Assembly (NCBI GenBank): GCA_002721615.1
Contig: PBKW01000010.1
Span: forward strand, 1-63,408
Direction: 5' to 3'
DNA from: Chloroflexota bacterium
Lineage (GTDB): Bacteria > Chloroflexota > Dehalococcoidia > Lucifugimonadales > Lucifugimonadaceae
DNA: 63,408 nucleotides
Shown: positions 1 to 8,443 of the stretch, piece by piece
Numbering within the stretch: the stretch's first letter is position 1
How the letters are laid out: each line of letters opens with the position of its first letter
Notes under the pieces: generated by a model
What the model was told of the DNA's origin: nothing
The model's input: only the letters and a program-made list of their open reading frames with translations
Database searches by the model: none
Program-made: the position numbers and the translations under genes

Positions 1-129
1 CCAATAGCGTAAGGATTCCATAATTCGTGGTCAGTGTGTCGACCTTCAGATCCACCCTGGAAGGTTATAAAAGTTCGTTCTCTAGAAACATCTCTAGATG
101 CAAGTTCTGCAACCTCTGCTGCTCCTGTA
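1..129. repeat. 129-bp near-identical repeat, copy 1 (at window edge)
   Basis: Bases 1-129 match 2278-2406 in direct orientation with a single mismatch (C at 57, T at 2334). The match stops sharply at 129/2406 and is cut by the window at base 1, so its true length is unknown. Both copies lie in the same reading frame and encode the start of a family-5 solute-binding domain. Confidence 0.95.
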
Positions 130-410
130 ACTCCACTCCATTTAGGTGGAGGAGCAACTTCTACATCTCTTTCTATAACTTTTACAACTTCAACAGTTTT
201 GGTTTCTCCTTCTTTCTCAACTACCACTTCTTTTTCTACTACTTTTTCTTCGACAACTACTTTCTCAACTTCAACTTCTTTAATTACTTCTTTTTCTACT
301 GGTACTTCTTTAATAACTTCTACTACTTCAGTTTCTCCAGCACAAGCAATCGTTGCTAATGTTAAAGTAAGTAATGTTGCCAAAACTAATATTAGTGGTT
401 TTCGGTTCAT
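1..410 (-). CDS. Solute-binding lipoprotein (family 5 type), C-terminal part beyond window edge
   Basis: The reading frame starts at an ATG whose first base is 410, preceded by a GGTAAGG ribosome binding site, and runs off the left edge. The N-terminus is a lipoprotein signal: MNRK, a hydrophobic stretch, then ATIACAG with the lipid-accepting Cys at about residue 23. About 60 residues of Glu/Lys/Val repeats (EV, KEV and EKEV units) follow, a probable flexible or coiled-coil spacer between membrane and binding domain. The last visible residues are the start of a peptide-binding domain ([17 protein letters not shown]), almost identical to the middle of the gene at 693-3335. Only about 136 residues are visible. 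By analogy it is the outside-facing receptor of an ABC importer; the substrate cannot be read from the sequence. Open frames on the opposite strand here are shadows of the repetitive linker. Confidence 0.82.
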   Translation of the reverse strand, partial: MNRKPLILVLATLLTLTLATIACAGETEVVEVIKEVPVEKEVIKEVEVEKVVVEEKVVEKEVVVEKEGETKTVEVVKVIERDVEVAPPPKWSGVTGAAEVAELASRDVSRERTFITFQGGSEGRHTDHELWNPYAI

Positions 411-515
411 ATACCTTACCCCCTATTGTTTATATATTTTTTAATACTTCTTAATACTTGTTTTGGAATTTCATATAAAATATGAGATAAAAAAACACCC
501 AGAATAAAATCTGAG

Positions 516-530
516 CCGTGAATAACACGG
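516..530. promoter_or_regulatory. Short perfect inverted repeat CCGTG-AATAA-CACGG
   Basis: A 5-bp perfect palindromic arm pair with a 5-bp centre lies about 105 bases upstream of the start of the leftmost lipoprotein gene. It could be an operator for that gene or a weak hairpin; no T-run follows it. The rest of 411-637 is AT-rich with nothing else recognisable. Confidence 0.25.
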
Positions 531-637
531 AAATAATTATCAAATGATATCATAATTTGGATTTTTACTACAATTTATGTCTCTAAGATCAAATTAATAA
601 TGTTTTGAATATATAACTCTATTTAAATAGATATATT

Positions 638-665
638 AAAAAGGGCTCCGTTTGGAGCCCTTTTT
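638..665 (-). terminator. Rho-independent terminator after the dual solute-binding gene
   Basis: A 12-bp perfect stem (AAAAAGGGCTCC / GGAGCCCTTTTT) with a 4-base loop lies 27 bases past the stop codon at 693. Both flanks have A/T runs, so it could work in either direction. On the minus strand it would end the 693-3335 transcript before the next lipoprotein gene, so the two binding-protein genes are probably separate transcription units. Confidence 0.88.
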
Positions 666-692
666 ATATTCAGTCTAAGTTTTAAAAACTTA

Positions 693-3335
693 TTATTGTA
701 CTGCCTGTAACTTGTGCAGAACCATTGACCAAGTCAAGTGCCAAGAGGCTTCATTGACGTAACTGTTTCCAGGGTCTGTTGGCCAGTTAGCCCAATAAGT
801 CTCGCTCATCACGATTCTGTGATAGAACTCAAGTATTGGAACGTCAGGCAATTCTTCAAGCCATATTTTCATAGCGTCGTGGAAGTAACCCATTACTGTA
901 TCGAATTCGTCTGGATGAGTTGCAGCAACTTGGTCTGTCAACTTATCAAACTCTTCGTTTTCCCAGTGATAGAAGTTAACCTGGTGTCCACCTGGTATAT
1001 TCACACTAGCGCTTTGGTAAAGCTTCATAGTGAAGTAAGGGTCTCTTACTGATCCACCATGTCCAAACATTAGACACTCGAAGTTTCCTTCAGCCATTCG
1101 GCTAGAAGCATCTGGTGGTTGGATATAGCTTGCGTTAATTCCATGAGTCCTTAACTGCTCAGCAGTTAATGGACCAAGGTCAACCCATGGGCTGAATCCA
1201 ATGATTTCACAGTCGATGGTAGCTCCAGAAGAATCCTTCCAGAATTTATCTCCACTTGTATCTCTTGTGTAACCTTTGGCTTCAAGAGTAGCGTAAGCTT
1301 CCTCAGGGTTGTATTCAGTTGTATCCCATACAGCTAAGAGGTCAGCTACACCATCAAAGTATTTCTGTAATGGTGGATACTGAGGCATAGTAAGCGGGTT
1401 AAGCGCTGCTGCACCATCGTAAGCCACTGCAGAAAGTTCTACTCTGTCTAGTAATTTACTCATAGCCCATCTGATTTCTTTATCGTCGTAAGGACCGTAT
1501 TTTCCGCTGTCATTAAATGCAAGCGATACAGGCCACCAGTCAACGTAACCATATGGTACTCCTCTTTTCGAGTGAGTAATCAGATCTTCATTTTGATCTA
1601 AAGTTTCCTTAATAGTTTTAGGAGTAGTCATAGCAGCGTAGTCTACTTCACCCTTAATAAGAGCTTGTGCAGTTGTCTGCTGGTCACCAGTACCTGGGAG
1701 GTAAATTATCCTCTCAACTTCTGGTAATATTCCATAACCTTTAAGGTCAGATAATCCTTCTCCCCACCAGTGATCTGCTCGGGTAAAGATTTTCTGTTCT
1801 GGAGTTCCAGCTGTAACTCTCCATGGTCCAGTAGTGACAGGTAAACCTTTTTCAACATCGAATGCTTTAAAGGTAGTCCAGTCTTGTCCCTGGAATACGT
1901 GTTCTGGAACAATGTATACTCCAATGTCAAACTTGTAAGTAAGTAAGAACATGAAGCGTGGGTCTGGTCGTGTTAAGCTTACTTTCACTGTGTGTGAGTC
2001 AACTTTTGTAACTGTATCTAATACAGCATCTACGTCAGTTCCCCATCTTACTTCTTCAGCGTAATCTTTCAATGTAGCGAGAGTGTAAACTACGTCGTCA
2101 GCATTGAATTCTTCTCCATCACTCCAATTGATTCCTTTTCTAAGGTTCATTGTAAGTTCAGTGAAGTCACCATTCCAAGTCCAGCTTTCAGCAAGCCAAG
2201 GAACTGTTTCATCAGCGAATGCGCTAAAGAATGCTAGTGGTTCGTAAATTATGTTAGGTCCACGCTGGTGGTTTGCACCAATAGCGTAAGGATTCCATAA
2301 TTCGTGGTCAGTGTGTCGACCTTCAGATCCACCTTGGAAGGTTATAAAAGTTCGTTCTCTAGAAACATCTCTAGATGCAAGTTCTGCAACCTCTGCTGCT
2401 CCTGTAGGCCCAGAATCAGCACTAGCCTTAGCTTGATCGCCTCCGATGTCAGGTGATCCAAAGAATTGTTTGAAGATCATATCATATTGACCATTGTTAT
2501 CCATGTCATCGAGTAATCTGTTGATGGCTTCAGCTAAAGCGCCATTATCAGGATCTACAGCAAAACCGTATTGTTCTCCAGTAGGGAATACCTCCACTAT
2601 TACAACGGAATCATCTTTTGCTTGTCTTTCTCCATTAACAGGGAGATCTTGTAGTATTCCATCTACATCTTTAGAAGCAAGAGCTAAGAACATAGCAGCA
2701 GGTTCATCAAATGTGACTATAGTTGCTCCAGGATTGTTTTTATTAGCGAATTCTTCACCAGTAGTTCCAGTTTGAACAGCAATTTTAAGCCCTTTGAACT
2801 TTTCAAGAGTCATATCTTCAGAAGCATTCTCTTTTCTAATTAACATTGATTGATCAGCATTAAAATACGGACGTGTAAACAATGTATTAGCAGCTCTTTC
2901 AGGAGTGATAGTCATAGCTGATGCCACAACATCACATTCTCCGGCAGCAGGGAGTAACCAAATGCCATCAAAAGGAACAACTTTTACTGATAATTCTGTT
3001 CCTAATCCGTTAGAAACAGCTCTCATTATTTCCATATCAAATCCAGTCCATTTACCATCGATTTCCATTTCGAATGGTGGATATGGAGCATCAGTACAAA
3101 CTGTTAATTTTCCGTCTGATACTAATTTAAATGGAGAAGCTTGTTCAGGCTCCTTAGTTTTTCCTGCAGGAGCAGGAGCTTTTGCAGAAGATTTCTCTGC
3201 ACTACCAGGAATCTTCATTTGTTTGGTAGGCTCTGCTTTTATATCTGATGCTGCATCATCTTCTGTTCCTCCACAAGCTATCACTACAATCATAGATAAA
3301 AATACAAATCCCAATAACATTTTTTTAAAATTCAT
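693..3335 (-). CDS. Dual-domain solute-binding lipoprotein: family 3 fused to family 5
   Basis: The ATG at 3335 follows GGAGG by five bases and opens a lipoprotein signal (MNFKKMLLG... IVVIACGG); an upstream in-frame extension is unlikely. Length is 880 residues, far above a single binding protein. After an Ala/Lys/Pro-rich spacer, about residues 65-300 are an amino-acid-binding family 3 domain ([35 protein letters not shown]). From about residue 310 onward comes a peptide/nickel-type family 5 domain ([24 protein letters not shown], a C-terminal lobe with PILEFYHR). Both would sit outside the cytoplasmic membrane as ABC-importer receptors. The junction falls at the shared 129-bp repeat. No frameshift or internal stop is seen. 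G+C (about 38-47 % in sampled rows) is well above neighbours, which fits a highly expressed receptor. No permease lies beside it; partners may be elsewhere or at 11946-16082. Confidence 0.9.
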   Translation of the reverse strand: MNFKKMLLGFVFLSMIVVIACGGTEDDAASDIKAEPTKQMKIPGSAEKSSAKAPAPAGKTKEPEQASPFKLVSDGKLTVCTDAPYPPFEMEIDGKWTGFDMEIMRAVSNGLGTELSVKVVPFDGIWLLPAAGECDVVASAMTITPERAANTLFTRPYFNADQSMLIRKENASEDMTLEKFKGLKIAVQTGTTGEEFANKNNPGATIVTFDEPAAMFLALASKDVDGILQDLPVNGERQAKDDSVVIVEVFPTGEQYGFAVDPDNGALAEAINRLLDDMDNNGQYDMIFKQFFGSPDIGGDQAKASADSGPTGAAEVAELASRDVSRERTFITFQGGSEGRHTDHELWNPYAIGANHQRGPNIIYEPLAFFSAFADETVPWLAESWTWNGDFTELTMNLRKGINWSDGEEFNADDVVYTLATLKDYAEEVRWGTDVDAVLDTVTKVDSHTVKVSLTRPDPRFMFLLTYKFDIGVYIVPEHVFQGQDWTTFKAFDVEKGLPVTTGPWRVTAGTPEQKIFTRADHWWGEGLSDLKGYGILPEVERIIYLPGTGDQQTTAQALIKGEVDYAAMTTPKTIKETLDQNEDLITHSKRGVPYGYVDWWPVSLAFNDSGKYGPYDDKEIRWAMSKLLDRVELSAVAYDGAAALNPLTMPQYPPLQKYFDGVADLLAVWDTTEYNPEEAYATLEAKGYTRDTSGDKFWKDSSGATIDCEIIGFSPWVDLGPLTAEQLRTHGINASYIQPPDASSRMAEGNFECLMFGHGGSVRDPYFTMKLYQSASVNIPGGHQVNFYHWENEEFDKLTDQVAATHPDEFDTVMGYFHDAMKIWLEELPDVPILEFYHRIVMSETYWANWPTDPGNSYVNEASWHLTWSMVLHKLQAVQ
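2278..2406. repeat. 129-bp near-identical repeat, copy 2 (inside the dual receptor gene)
   Basis: Direct copy of bases 1-129 with one mismatch. It spans the inter-domain junction of the 693-3335 gene: the encoded segment begins TGAAEVAEL just after the family-3 domain and spacer, and continues into the family-5 domain. Upstream sequence (family-3 domain here, EKEV linker in copy 1) is unrelated between the two genes. Confidence 0.95.
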
Positions 3336-3420
3336 AAATTCCTCCACTAAATGTGGTATTAGTTTGATAAAGTATATTTTAGCATAATCATTTTTATAAC
3401 AGAAAATTAAGAGAGTATTC

Positions 3421-5004
3421 ATGAATCCAAACAAGAAACCTAATATAATTTTTATTATTTCTGATCAAATGAAAGCTTCATCTTTGAAAATATATTCTAA
3501 ACATGGTGTAAAAACTCCTAACTTAGAAAATCTTGCTAGTAGGGGAGTATTATATAAAAATGCTATTACTCCTCATCCTTTATGTGTTCCTGCTAGAACT
3601 TCGTTGGTTACTTCTAGATTTCCTAGTTCAACTGGTTGTAGAAGAAATGAAACCTTCTTACCTTTAACTGAAACTCATGTGTTTCAGTTATGGAAATCTT
3701 TAGGATTTAAAAATGGATTGATTGGAAAAAATCATTGTTATCAAGAACAAAAACATATAGATTCATTTGATGTTTTTTGTCCTATAGGTCATGGATTTGG
3801 GGGGAAATGTAGGATATGTAATAAAAATATCTGTTCTCATACTCCTGATATAGAAAAGACTAAAGGAATGAAGTGGGAAATAAATCCTGACGTGATTTTA
3901 GATTCTCATGCAACTAGAAGAAATATGCCTTCTTATAGTCCAACACTTTCTTATGCAGTAACTAATCATACAATAGAAGGATATTCTACTGATGTGATTA
4001 CTACTCAGGCGGAATCATTTTTAGATAAATTCAAAAATGAAACCTTTGCTCTTTGGTTATCTTATCCTGATCCTCATGGTCCTTATGAAGTTCCCGAAAA
4101 ATATTTTAAAGAAGTTCAATCAGAATCAATTCCTTTACCTCCTAATGCTAATAATTCTATTACTGGTAAGGATCATCCAGAGAGAAATAAAGTTTTATAT
4201 GAAATTTTGAACATGGAAAATGATGATAAATCTAAAATTCAAGAAAATGTCGATGTTTATCATGCAATGGTGAAATTTGTAGATGATGGAGTAGGAAGAA
4301 TAATTGAAAAAGTAAAAAATCTTGGATTGGAAAATGACACAATTATAGTATTTACAGCAGACCATGGTGATTTTGCTGGAGAACATAATATGATGTCAAA
4401 AGGAGGTGTTTTTTATGATTCTTTGGTGAAAGTTCCTCTTATAATTTCATTTCCTGGTGTTATAAAAGAATCTATTATTGAAGAAAATGTTGTAAACACT
4501 ATTGATATCGTTCCAACTCTTCTTAAATTACAAAATATAGATATCCCAAATAGAATGCAGGGAAACTTATTACCTTCAGTTTTTGATGTTGAACCACAAA
4601 AAGCTACTTTTTCTGAATATGGTGCCGGAGGCCCTCCTTTTACATTAAAAGATTTAAAAAAATTTAAAAAACCATTTGGACATAAAACTTTAATTGAATG
4701 CTTATGGGCCAGAGAAGCAGAAGGTAGAAGGAAAATGGTAAGAACGATTGAATGGAAATATATTTATGATCCTATGGGTGATTTGGATGAATTATATGAT
4801 TTAAAAGATGATCCTTGGGAAATGACAAATTTAGCAAACAAATCTAATTTTAAAGAGATTAAAAATGAAATGAAATCATATTTATTGAATTGGGCTATTT
4901 CAAGGGAAGATTCAGAACCTGTTCCATTGCCTAGTTCAATAGGCAGACAAACGAAGCCACTTCAGCATTTTTTACATTTAAGGAGATCTCAAAATGAAAA
5001 TTGA
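3421..5004 (+). CDS. Sulfatase (arylsulfatase-type, Cys formylglycine)
   Basis: A 527-residue alkaline-phosphatase-fold sulfatase that would hydrolyse a sulfate ester. The signature C55-V-P-A-R59-T is the site converted to formylglycine. The N-terminal [10 protein letters not shown] supplies a metal-binding Asp (D15), and [12 protein letters not shown] about residues 320-331 supplies the second metal site. The C-terminal EWKYIYDP and [11 protein letters not shown] are typical of the family. No signal peptide is seen, so a cytoplasmic enzyme acting on an imported substrate is likely. It is the first gene of an operon whose next genes (enolase-superfamily enzyme, DapA-family lyase) suggest a sulfated acid-sugar substrate, which is inference. 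It is divergent from the dual receptor with 85 bases between, and a weak AAGAGAG precedes the start. Confidence 0.92.
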   Translation: MNPNKKPNIIFIISDQMKASSLKIYSKHGVKTPNLENLASRGVLYKNAITPHPLCVPARTSLVTSRFPSSTGCRRNETFLPLTETHVFQLWKSLGFKNGLIGKNHCYQEQKHIDSFDVFCPIGHGFGGKCRICNKNICSHTPDIEKTKGMKWEINPDVILDSHATRRNMPSYSPTLSYAVTNHTIEGYSTDVITTQAESFLDKFKNETFALWLSYPDPHGPYEVPEKYFKEVQSESIPLPPNANNSITGKDHPERNKVLYEILNMENDDKSKIQENVDVYHAMVKFVDDGVGRIIEKVKNLGLENDTIIVFTADHGDFAGEHNMMSKGGVFYDSLVKVPLIISFPGVIKESIIEENVVNTIDIVPTLLKLQNIDIPNRMQGNLLPSVFDVEPQKATFSEYGAGGPPFTLKDLKKFKKPFGHKTLIECLWAREAEGRRKMVRTIEWKYIYDPMGDLDELYDLKDDPWEMTNLANKSNFKEIKNEMKSYLLNWAISREDSEPVPLPSSIGRQTKPLQHFLHLRRSQNEN

Positions 5005-6097
5005 ATCAATTGAAGTAATTCCTTTAGTTATTGAATTAGGTACAACTTTTAAAGGTTCTTTCTATTCAATGTCTGAAAGAGCTACTCTTGTTACTCGTAT
5101 ATATACTGATGATGGAATTATAGGGGAAATTTATAACGGAGATGAAATTAATGATCAAATTCAAATCAGAGAAATTATATTAAATGAAATCTTTCCTCTT
5201 ATAAAAGGAACTGATCCTTTAAGAATTGAGAAACGTTGGGATGAAATGCAAATTTTAACAAAAGATATCCTTAGAGATAGATCTCTTGTAATTAAGGCTA
5301 TTTCATCTGTAGATTCTGCTTTATGGGATATTGTAGGCAAAACTGCTGGTTTATCTTTAAGTAAATTATGGGGTTCTTATCATGAAAAACTTCCAATAAT
5401 AGCAATAGGAGGTTATTACGGAAGAACACATAAAGAATTAGCTGAAGAAGTTTTAGAGTATAAGGAATTGGGTTTAGCTGGTTGCAAAATGAAAGTTGGA
5501 GGATCTACACCAGAAGAAGATTCTAAAAGATTTATTGAGATGAGAAAAGCAGGAGGAGATGATTTTATATTGATTGCAGATGCTAATCAGGGATATACAA
5601 CCGATGATGCAATTAAATTTTGTAAATTAGTAGAGAATTATAATCTTGACTGGTTCGAAGAACCTGTAGGTTGGATCAATGATCGATATGATCTAAAAAC
5701 TGTTAGGTTTAAGAGTGGATTACCGGTCGCTGCAGGGCAAAGTGAAACTAGTAGAAGAGGTATTCTTGATTTAATTACATCCGATTCAATTGATATATGT
5801 AATTTTGATGCTTCATGGGGTGGTGGCCCATCTGAATGGATAAGGGTAGCTAATATGTGTGAAGTATATGGTATAAAAATGGCTCATCATGAAGAACCTC
5901 AAATTTCTTCACAGATGCTATCATCTTTTAAAAAATCAAAATATGTTGAATGTTTTCATCCACAACGTGATCCATTATTTTGGAATATTATTGAAAATAG
6001 ACCTGGGCCAAAGAATGGATTTTATAAAACTTTAGATGAACCAGGTTGGGGGATTATTTTAGATAAAAATTATATCAAGAAATATCAAGTTATTTAG
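4994..6097 (+). CDS. Enolase-superfamily (mandelate racemase subgroup) dehydratase/racemase
   Basis: A 367-residue enzyme with the full mandelate-racemase-type set: K165-M-K167 on the second barrel strand, metal ligands D196 (ADANQ), E222 (FEEP) and E251 (GQSE), then D272 and H298/H299 as the probable Asp-His dyad. Such enzymes abstract the proton alpha to a carboxylate and usually dehydrate acid sugars to 2-keto-3-deoxy acids. The start overlaps the sulfatase stop by 11 bases and has AGGAG upstream, so it is translationally coupled. With a DapA-family lyase directly downstream, a dehydrate-then-cleave pathway is the simplest reading. The substrate cannot be assigned. Confidence 0.9.
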   Translation: MKIESIEVIPLVIELGTTFKGSFYSMSERATLVTRIYTDDGIIGEIYNGDEINDQIQIREIILNEIFPLIKGTDPLRIEKRWDEMQILTKDILRDRSLVIKAISSVDSALWDIVGKTAGLSLSKLWGSYHEKLPIIAIGGYYGRTHKELAEEVLEYKELGLAGCKMKVGGSTPEEDSKRFIEMRKAGGDDFILIADANQGYTTDDAIKFCKLVENYNLDWFEEPVGWINDRYDLKTVRFKSGLPVAAGQSETSRRGILDLITSDSIDICNFDASWGGGPSEWIRVANMCEVYGIKMAHHEEPQISSQMLSSFKKSKYVECFHPQRDPLFWNIIENRPGPKNGFYKTLDEPGWGIILDKNYIKKYQVI

Positions 6098-6107
6098 GAG
6101 ATAAATT

Positions 6108-6995
6108 ATGAGTAATAATTATTTTTCAGGTGTTATTCCAATTCTTTCTACACCCTTTGATGAAAAGGGTTTAATTTCCTTTGATGATTTAAAAAAGGAA
6201 ATAGATTGGTGTATAGAAGTTGGTGTAACAGGATTAGGAATAGCTCTTGGTAGTGAGATTTTCACATTACTTGATTCAGAAAGAAAAGAAATATTAAAAA
6301 CTGTTGTTCAACAAGTTAATGGAAGAGTTCCTGTAGTTATGAATTCAGGTGGAGAAGCTACATTTCTAGCTTTGGAATTTTCAAAAGAAGCAGAATCCCT
6401 GGGAGCAGATGCATTAATGATAAAACCTCCACAAGGAGCATCTGGTAATAATTTAATTAATTACTTCATTGAAATAGCTGAATCGGTGAATTTGCCGATT
6501 TTTATGCAAGATGTGATAGAAGCTCAAGTTCCTCCTCTTGTAGCTATAAAATTATCAAAATTACATAAAAATTTAAATTATGTTAAATCTGAAACTTTGC
6601 CTACAATTCCTAGAGTTGCAGAAACGAATTCTTATAATACAGATAATTCATTAATAATTTTTGGTGGTGCAGGTGGAAAATTTATGCTTCAAGAAGCTAG
6701 ACGAGGCTCAGTAGGAACAATGCCATTTGCTAGTATGGCTGATTTTTTAGTTGAAATATGGAATCAATGGCAAAATCAAGATAAATTTGCTGCGGAATCA
6801 AAATTTAGAAAGTATCAAACTTTGATTGATCTTGTTGCTATGGATCCTGGATCTGCTATGTGGTTAACAAAAGATATGTTAGTAAGAAAAGGAATCTTTT
6901 CTAAAAATAATGCTTTTCCTAGAAGATCATGTAATAAACCAGATGAAGAAATATTTTTAGAGTTTCATAGAATTTTAGATGAATTAAAAATATGA
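6108..6995 (+). CDS. DapA/NanA-family lyase (Schiff-base aldolase or dehydratase)
   Basis: A 295-residue TIM-barrel of the dihydrodipicolinate synthase / N-acetylneuraminate lyase family, cytosolic. The probable Schiff-base lysine is K160 in NYVKSE. The family Tyr of the YNxP motif is replaced: the equivalent stretch reads IFMQDVIEAQVPP. The pyruvate-carboxylate loop normally GTTGE reads ALGSE. The enzyme therefore probably is not a lysine-biosynthesis DapA but a catabolic lyase or hydro-lyase acting on the product of the preceding enzyme. It follows that gene by ten bases with GGAG and overlaps the next gene by four. Confidence 0.85.
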   Translation: MSNNYFSGVIPILSTPFDEKGLISFDDLKKEIDWCIEVGVTGLGIALGSEIFTLLDSERKEILKTVVQQVNGRVPVVMNSGGEATFLALEFSKEAESLGADALMIKPPQGASGNNLINYFIEIAESVNLPIFMQDVIEAQVPPLVAIKLSKLHKNLNYVKSETLPTIPRVAETNSYNTDNSLIIFGGAGGKFMLQEARRGSVGTMPFASMADFLVEIWNQWQNQDKFAAESKFRKYQTLIDLVAMDPGSAMWLTKDMLVRKGIFSKNNAFPRRSCNKPDEEIFLEFHRILDELKI

Positions 6996-7183
6996 ATGAA
7001 TTTTCACTTACACCACATAAAACATTTTGGACTGTAAAAGAAACAGCTGAACAATTTTCAGTATCTTCGAACCATGTTTACAGAATGGTTCAAAAAGGAA
7101 AAATTAAAAAGATAGAATCCAAGTTAATTGGGAAAAGAATACTTATTCCTAAACAACAATTTATAAAAAATTTCGACTTCTAA
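6992..7183 (+). CDS. Small helix-turn-helix DNA-binding protein (excisionase/HTH_17-like)
   Basis: A 63-residue protein made almost wholly of a MerR/excisionase-type winged HTH: FWTVKETAEQFSVSSNHVYR, then MVQKGKIKK, then a short basic wing. The start ATG overlaps the previous stop (ATGA), so it belongs to the sulfatase operon. No integrase or other phage gene is nearby. A local regulator of this catabolic operon is more plausible than an excisionase, but that is inference. Confidence 0.75.
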   Translation: MNEFSLTPHKTFWTVKETAEQFSVSSNHVYRMVQKGKIKKIESKLIGKRILIPKQQFIKNFDF

Positions 7184-7246
7184 TTTAATTAATCACCTTC
7201 GTTTCTTCATCATCATTTATCAAAGAGAAGTTATCTAATTCATTAA

Positions 7247-8437
7247 CTAATCTTCAAATTTAACATTTTTACTACTTAAATCTGGTAAAAAGTTATCTTT
7301 AATGTAATCCCAATTAAATTCTATTCCTAAGCCTGGTCCCTGAGGTATTGCTACATATCCATCATTATCCATTGGGTCACAGGGGTTATTAAGAAAAGGA
7401 GGACATTGATCTCTATCAATTTCTGGTCTAGTAAGACCTCTTTCATAATATTCACATTGTTCTTCAGTTGTAGATCCAAGTATAGCTAGATTACCAAATC
7501 CTCCAACATGCATTTCACATTGCATTCCTAAAGATTCGTACATTGCGATAGCTTTTTTATTTCCTGTAATTCCACCAAAACTAACATCTATTCTTCCCAT
7601 GTCAGATGCTCTTTGAAAAGCCCAATTTCCTCTACTATAAAAACTGCCAGGTTCCATTTCAGGTCCTAAAATATTTATTTGAAGTTCCTTAGTTAATTGT
7701 TTATAGGGTTCTATCCTTCTTTCGTCCATAGGATGTTCTAACCAGTAATAATCTAATTTTTCTAGTTGTCTGCCCACCATTATTGACTCTTGATATGTAT
7801 AAACACTCCATGGATCAAGCATTAAGACTATCTCATCACCTACAGCTTGTCTTACTGCTTCACACACTTCAATATCTTTTTTAGGAAAACTCGGTTTTCC
7901 TGGTGCTGGACACTTATTAATAGGATCCCAAAAAATATAAGCATGTACTTTAAATGCTTTGTAACCTCTTTTTACTGCATCTTTAGCATGTTCAGCATAA
8001 ACATCTGGATCACCTAGATTTGGATATGTACTAGCGTAGGCTAGAACTTTATCTCTAGCTCCTCCTAAAACTTTATAAGTAGGGGAGTTAGCAATTTTTC
8101 CCATAATATCCCATAAAGCACAATCAACAGATCCAACAGCAGTTTCTGAAAAACCTCTATGTGCCATCATCCATTGCCATATTCGTTCAATATTTCTAGG
8201 ATCTTGTCCGACAAGCAAAGGTTTGATGATATTTTCTGTAATATCTACTGAAGGAGGATCATAATACATTCCCCAGCCATATACTGTGTCAAAACCGTTG
8301 ACTCCTTCATCAGTAATTATCTTAATAAGACCATTAGGAACACGTCTCTTTGCTCCTATTTTTCCATATCCCCATTTAGTGCTGTATTGTTCTGTTTCAA
8401 CTGAGAATCTTATAATTTGAACATCTGTAATTTTCAT
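7247..8437 (-). CDS. Enolase-superfamily acid-sugar dehydratase-like enzyme (KxH type)
   Basis: A 396-residue enolase-superfamily protein. The second-strand motif is K163-V-H165 instead of K-x-K. Metal ligands are D208 (MLDPW), E234 (WLEHP) and E260 (GPEM); D284 and H310 (CEMHVGG) complete the likely site. It is a clear paralogue of 17055-18269 (shared KVHAY, LMLDP, YYWLEHPM, FGGITG and CEMH motifs, and a conserved C-terminal NPCDP/NTCDP region). It probably dehydrates or epimerises a carboxylate substrate; which one is unknown. It lies seven bases after the end of the next enolase-family gene, as the second gene of a minus-strand pair. Confidence 0.88.
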   Translation of the reverse strand: MKITDVQIIRFSVETEQYSTKWGYGKIGAKRRVPNGLIKIITDEGVNGFDTVYGWGMYYDPPSVDITENIIKPLLVGQDPRNIERIWQWMMAHRGFSETAVGSVDCALWDIMGKIANSPTYKVLGGARDKVLAYASTYPNLGDPDVYAEHAKDAVKRGYKAFKVHAYIFWDPINKCPAPGKPSFPKKDIEVCEAVRQAVGDEIVLMLDPWSVYTYQESIMVGRQLEKLDYYWLEHPMDERRIEPYKQLTKELQINILGPEMEPGSFYSRGNWAFQRASDMGRIDVSFGGITGNKKAIAMYESLGMQCEMHVGGFGNLAILGSTTEEQCEYYERGLTRPEIDRDQCPPFLNNPCDPMDNDGYVAIPQGPGLGIEFNWDYIKDNFLPDLSSKNVKFED

Positions 8438-8443
8438 TTTTCC

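Noticed and set aside
27-444. Two plus-strand open frames rich in Ser/Thr/Phe
   Set aside because: They are antisense to the repetitive Glu/Lys/Val linker of the minus-strand lipoprotein; the repetitive codons leave other frames open.
693-3335. Possible frameshift joining two separate receptor genes
   Set aside because: The frame is continuous across the junction, with a sensible linker and no remnant signal peptide or start between the domains. Misassembly remains possible and is listed as a finding.
6992-7183. Excisionase as evidence of a prophage or integrative element
   Set aside because: No integrase, attachment repeats or phage genes are seen in the window, and the gene is coupled to metabolic genes.
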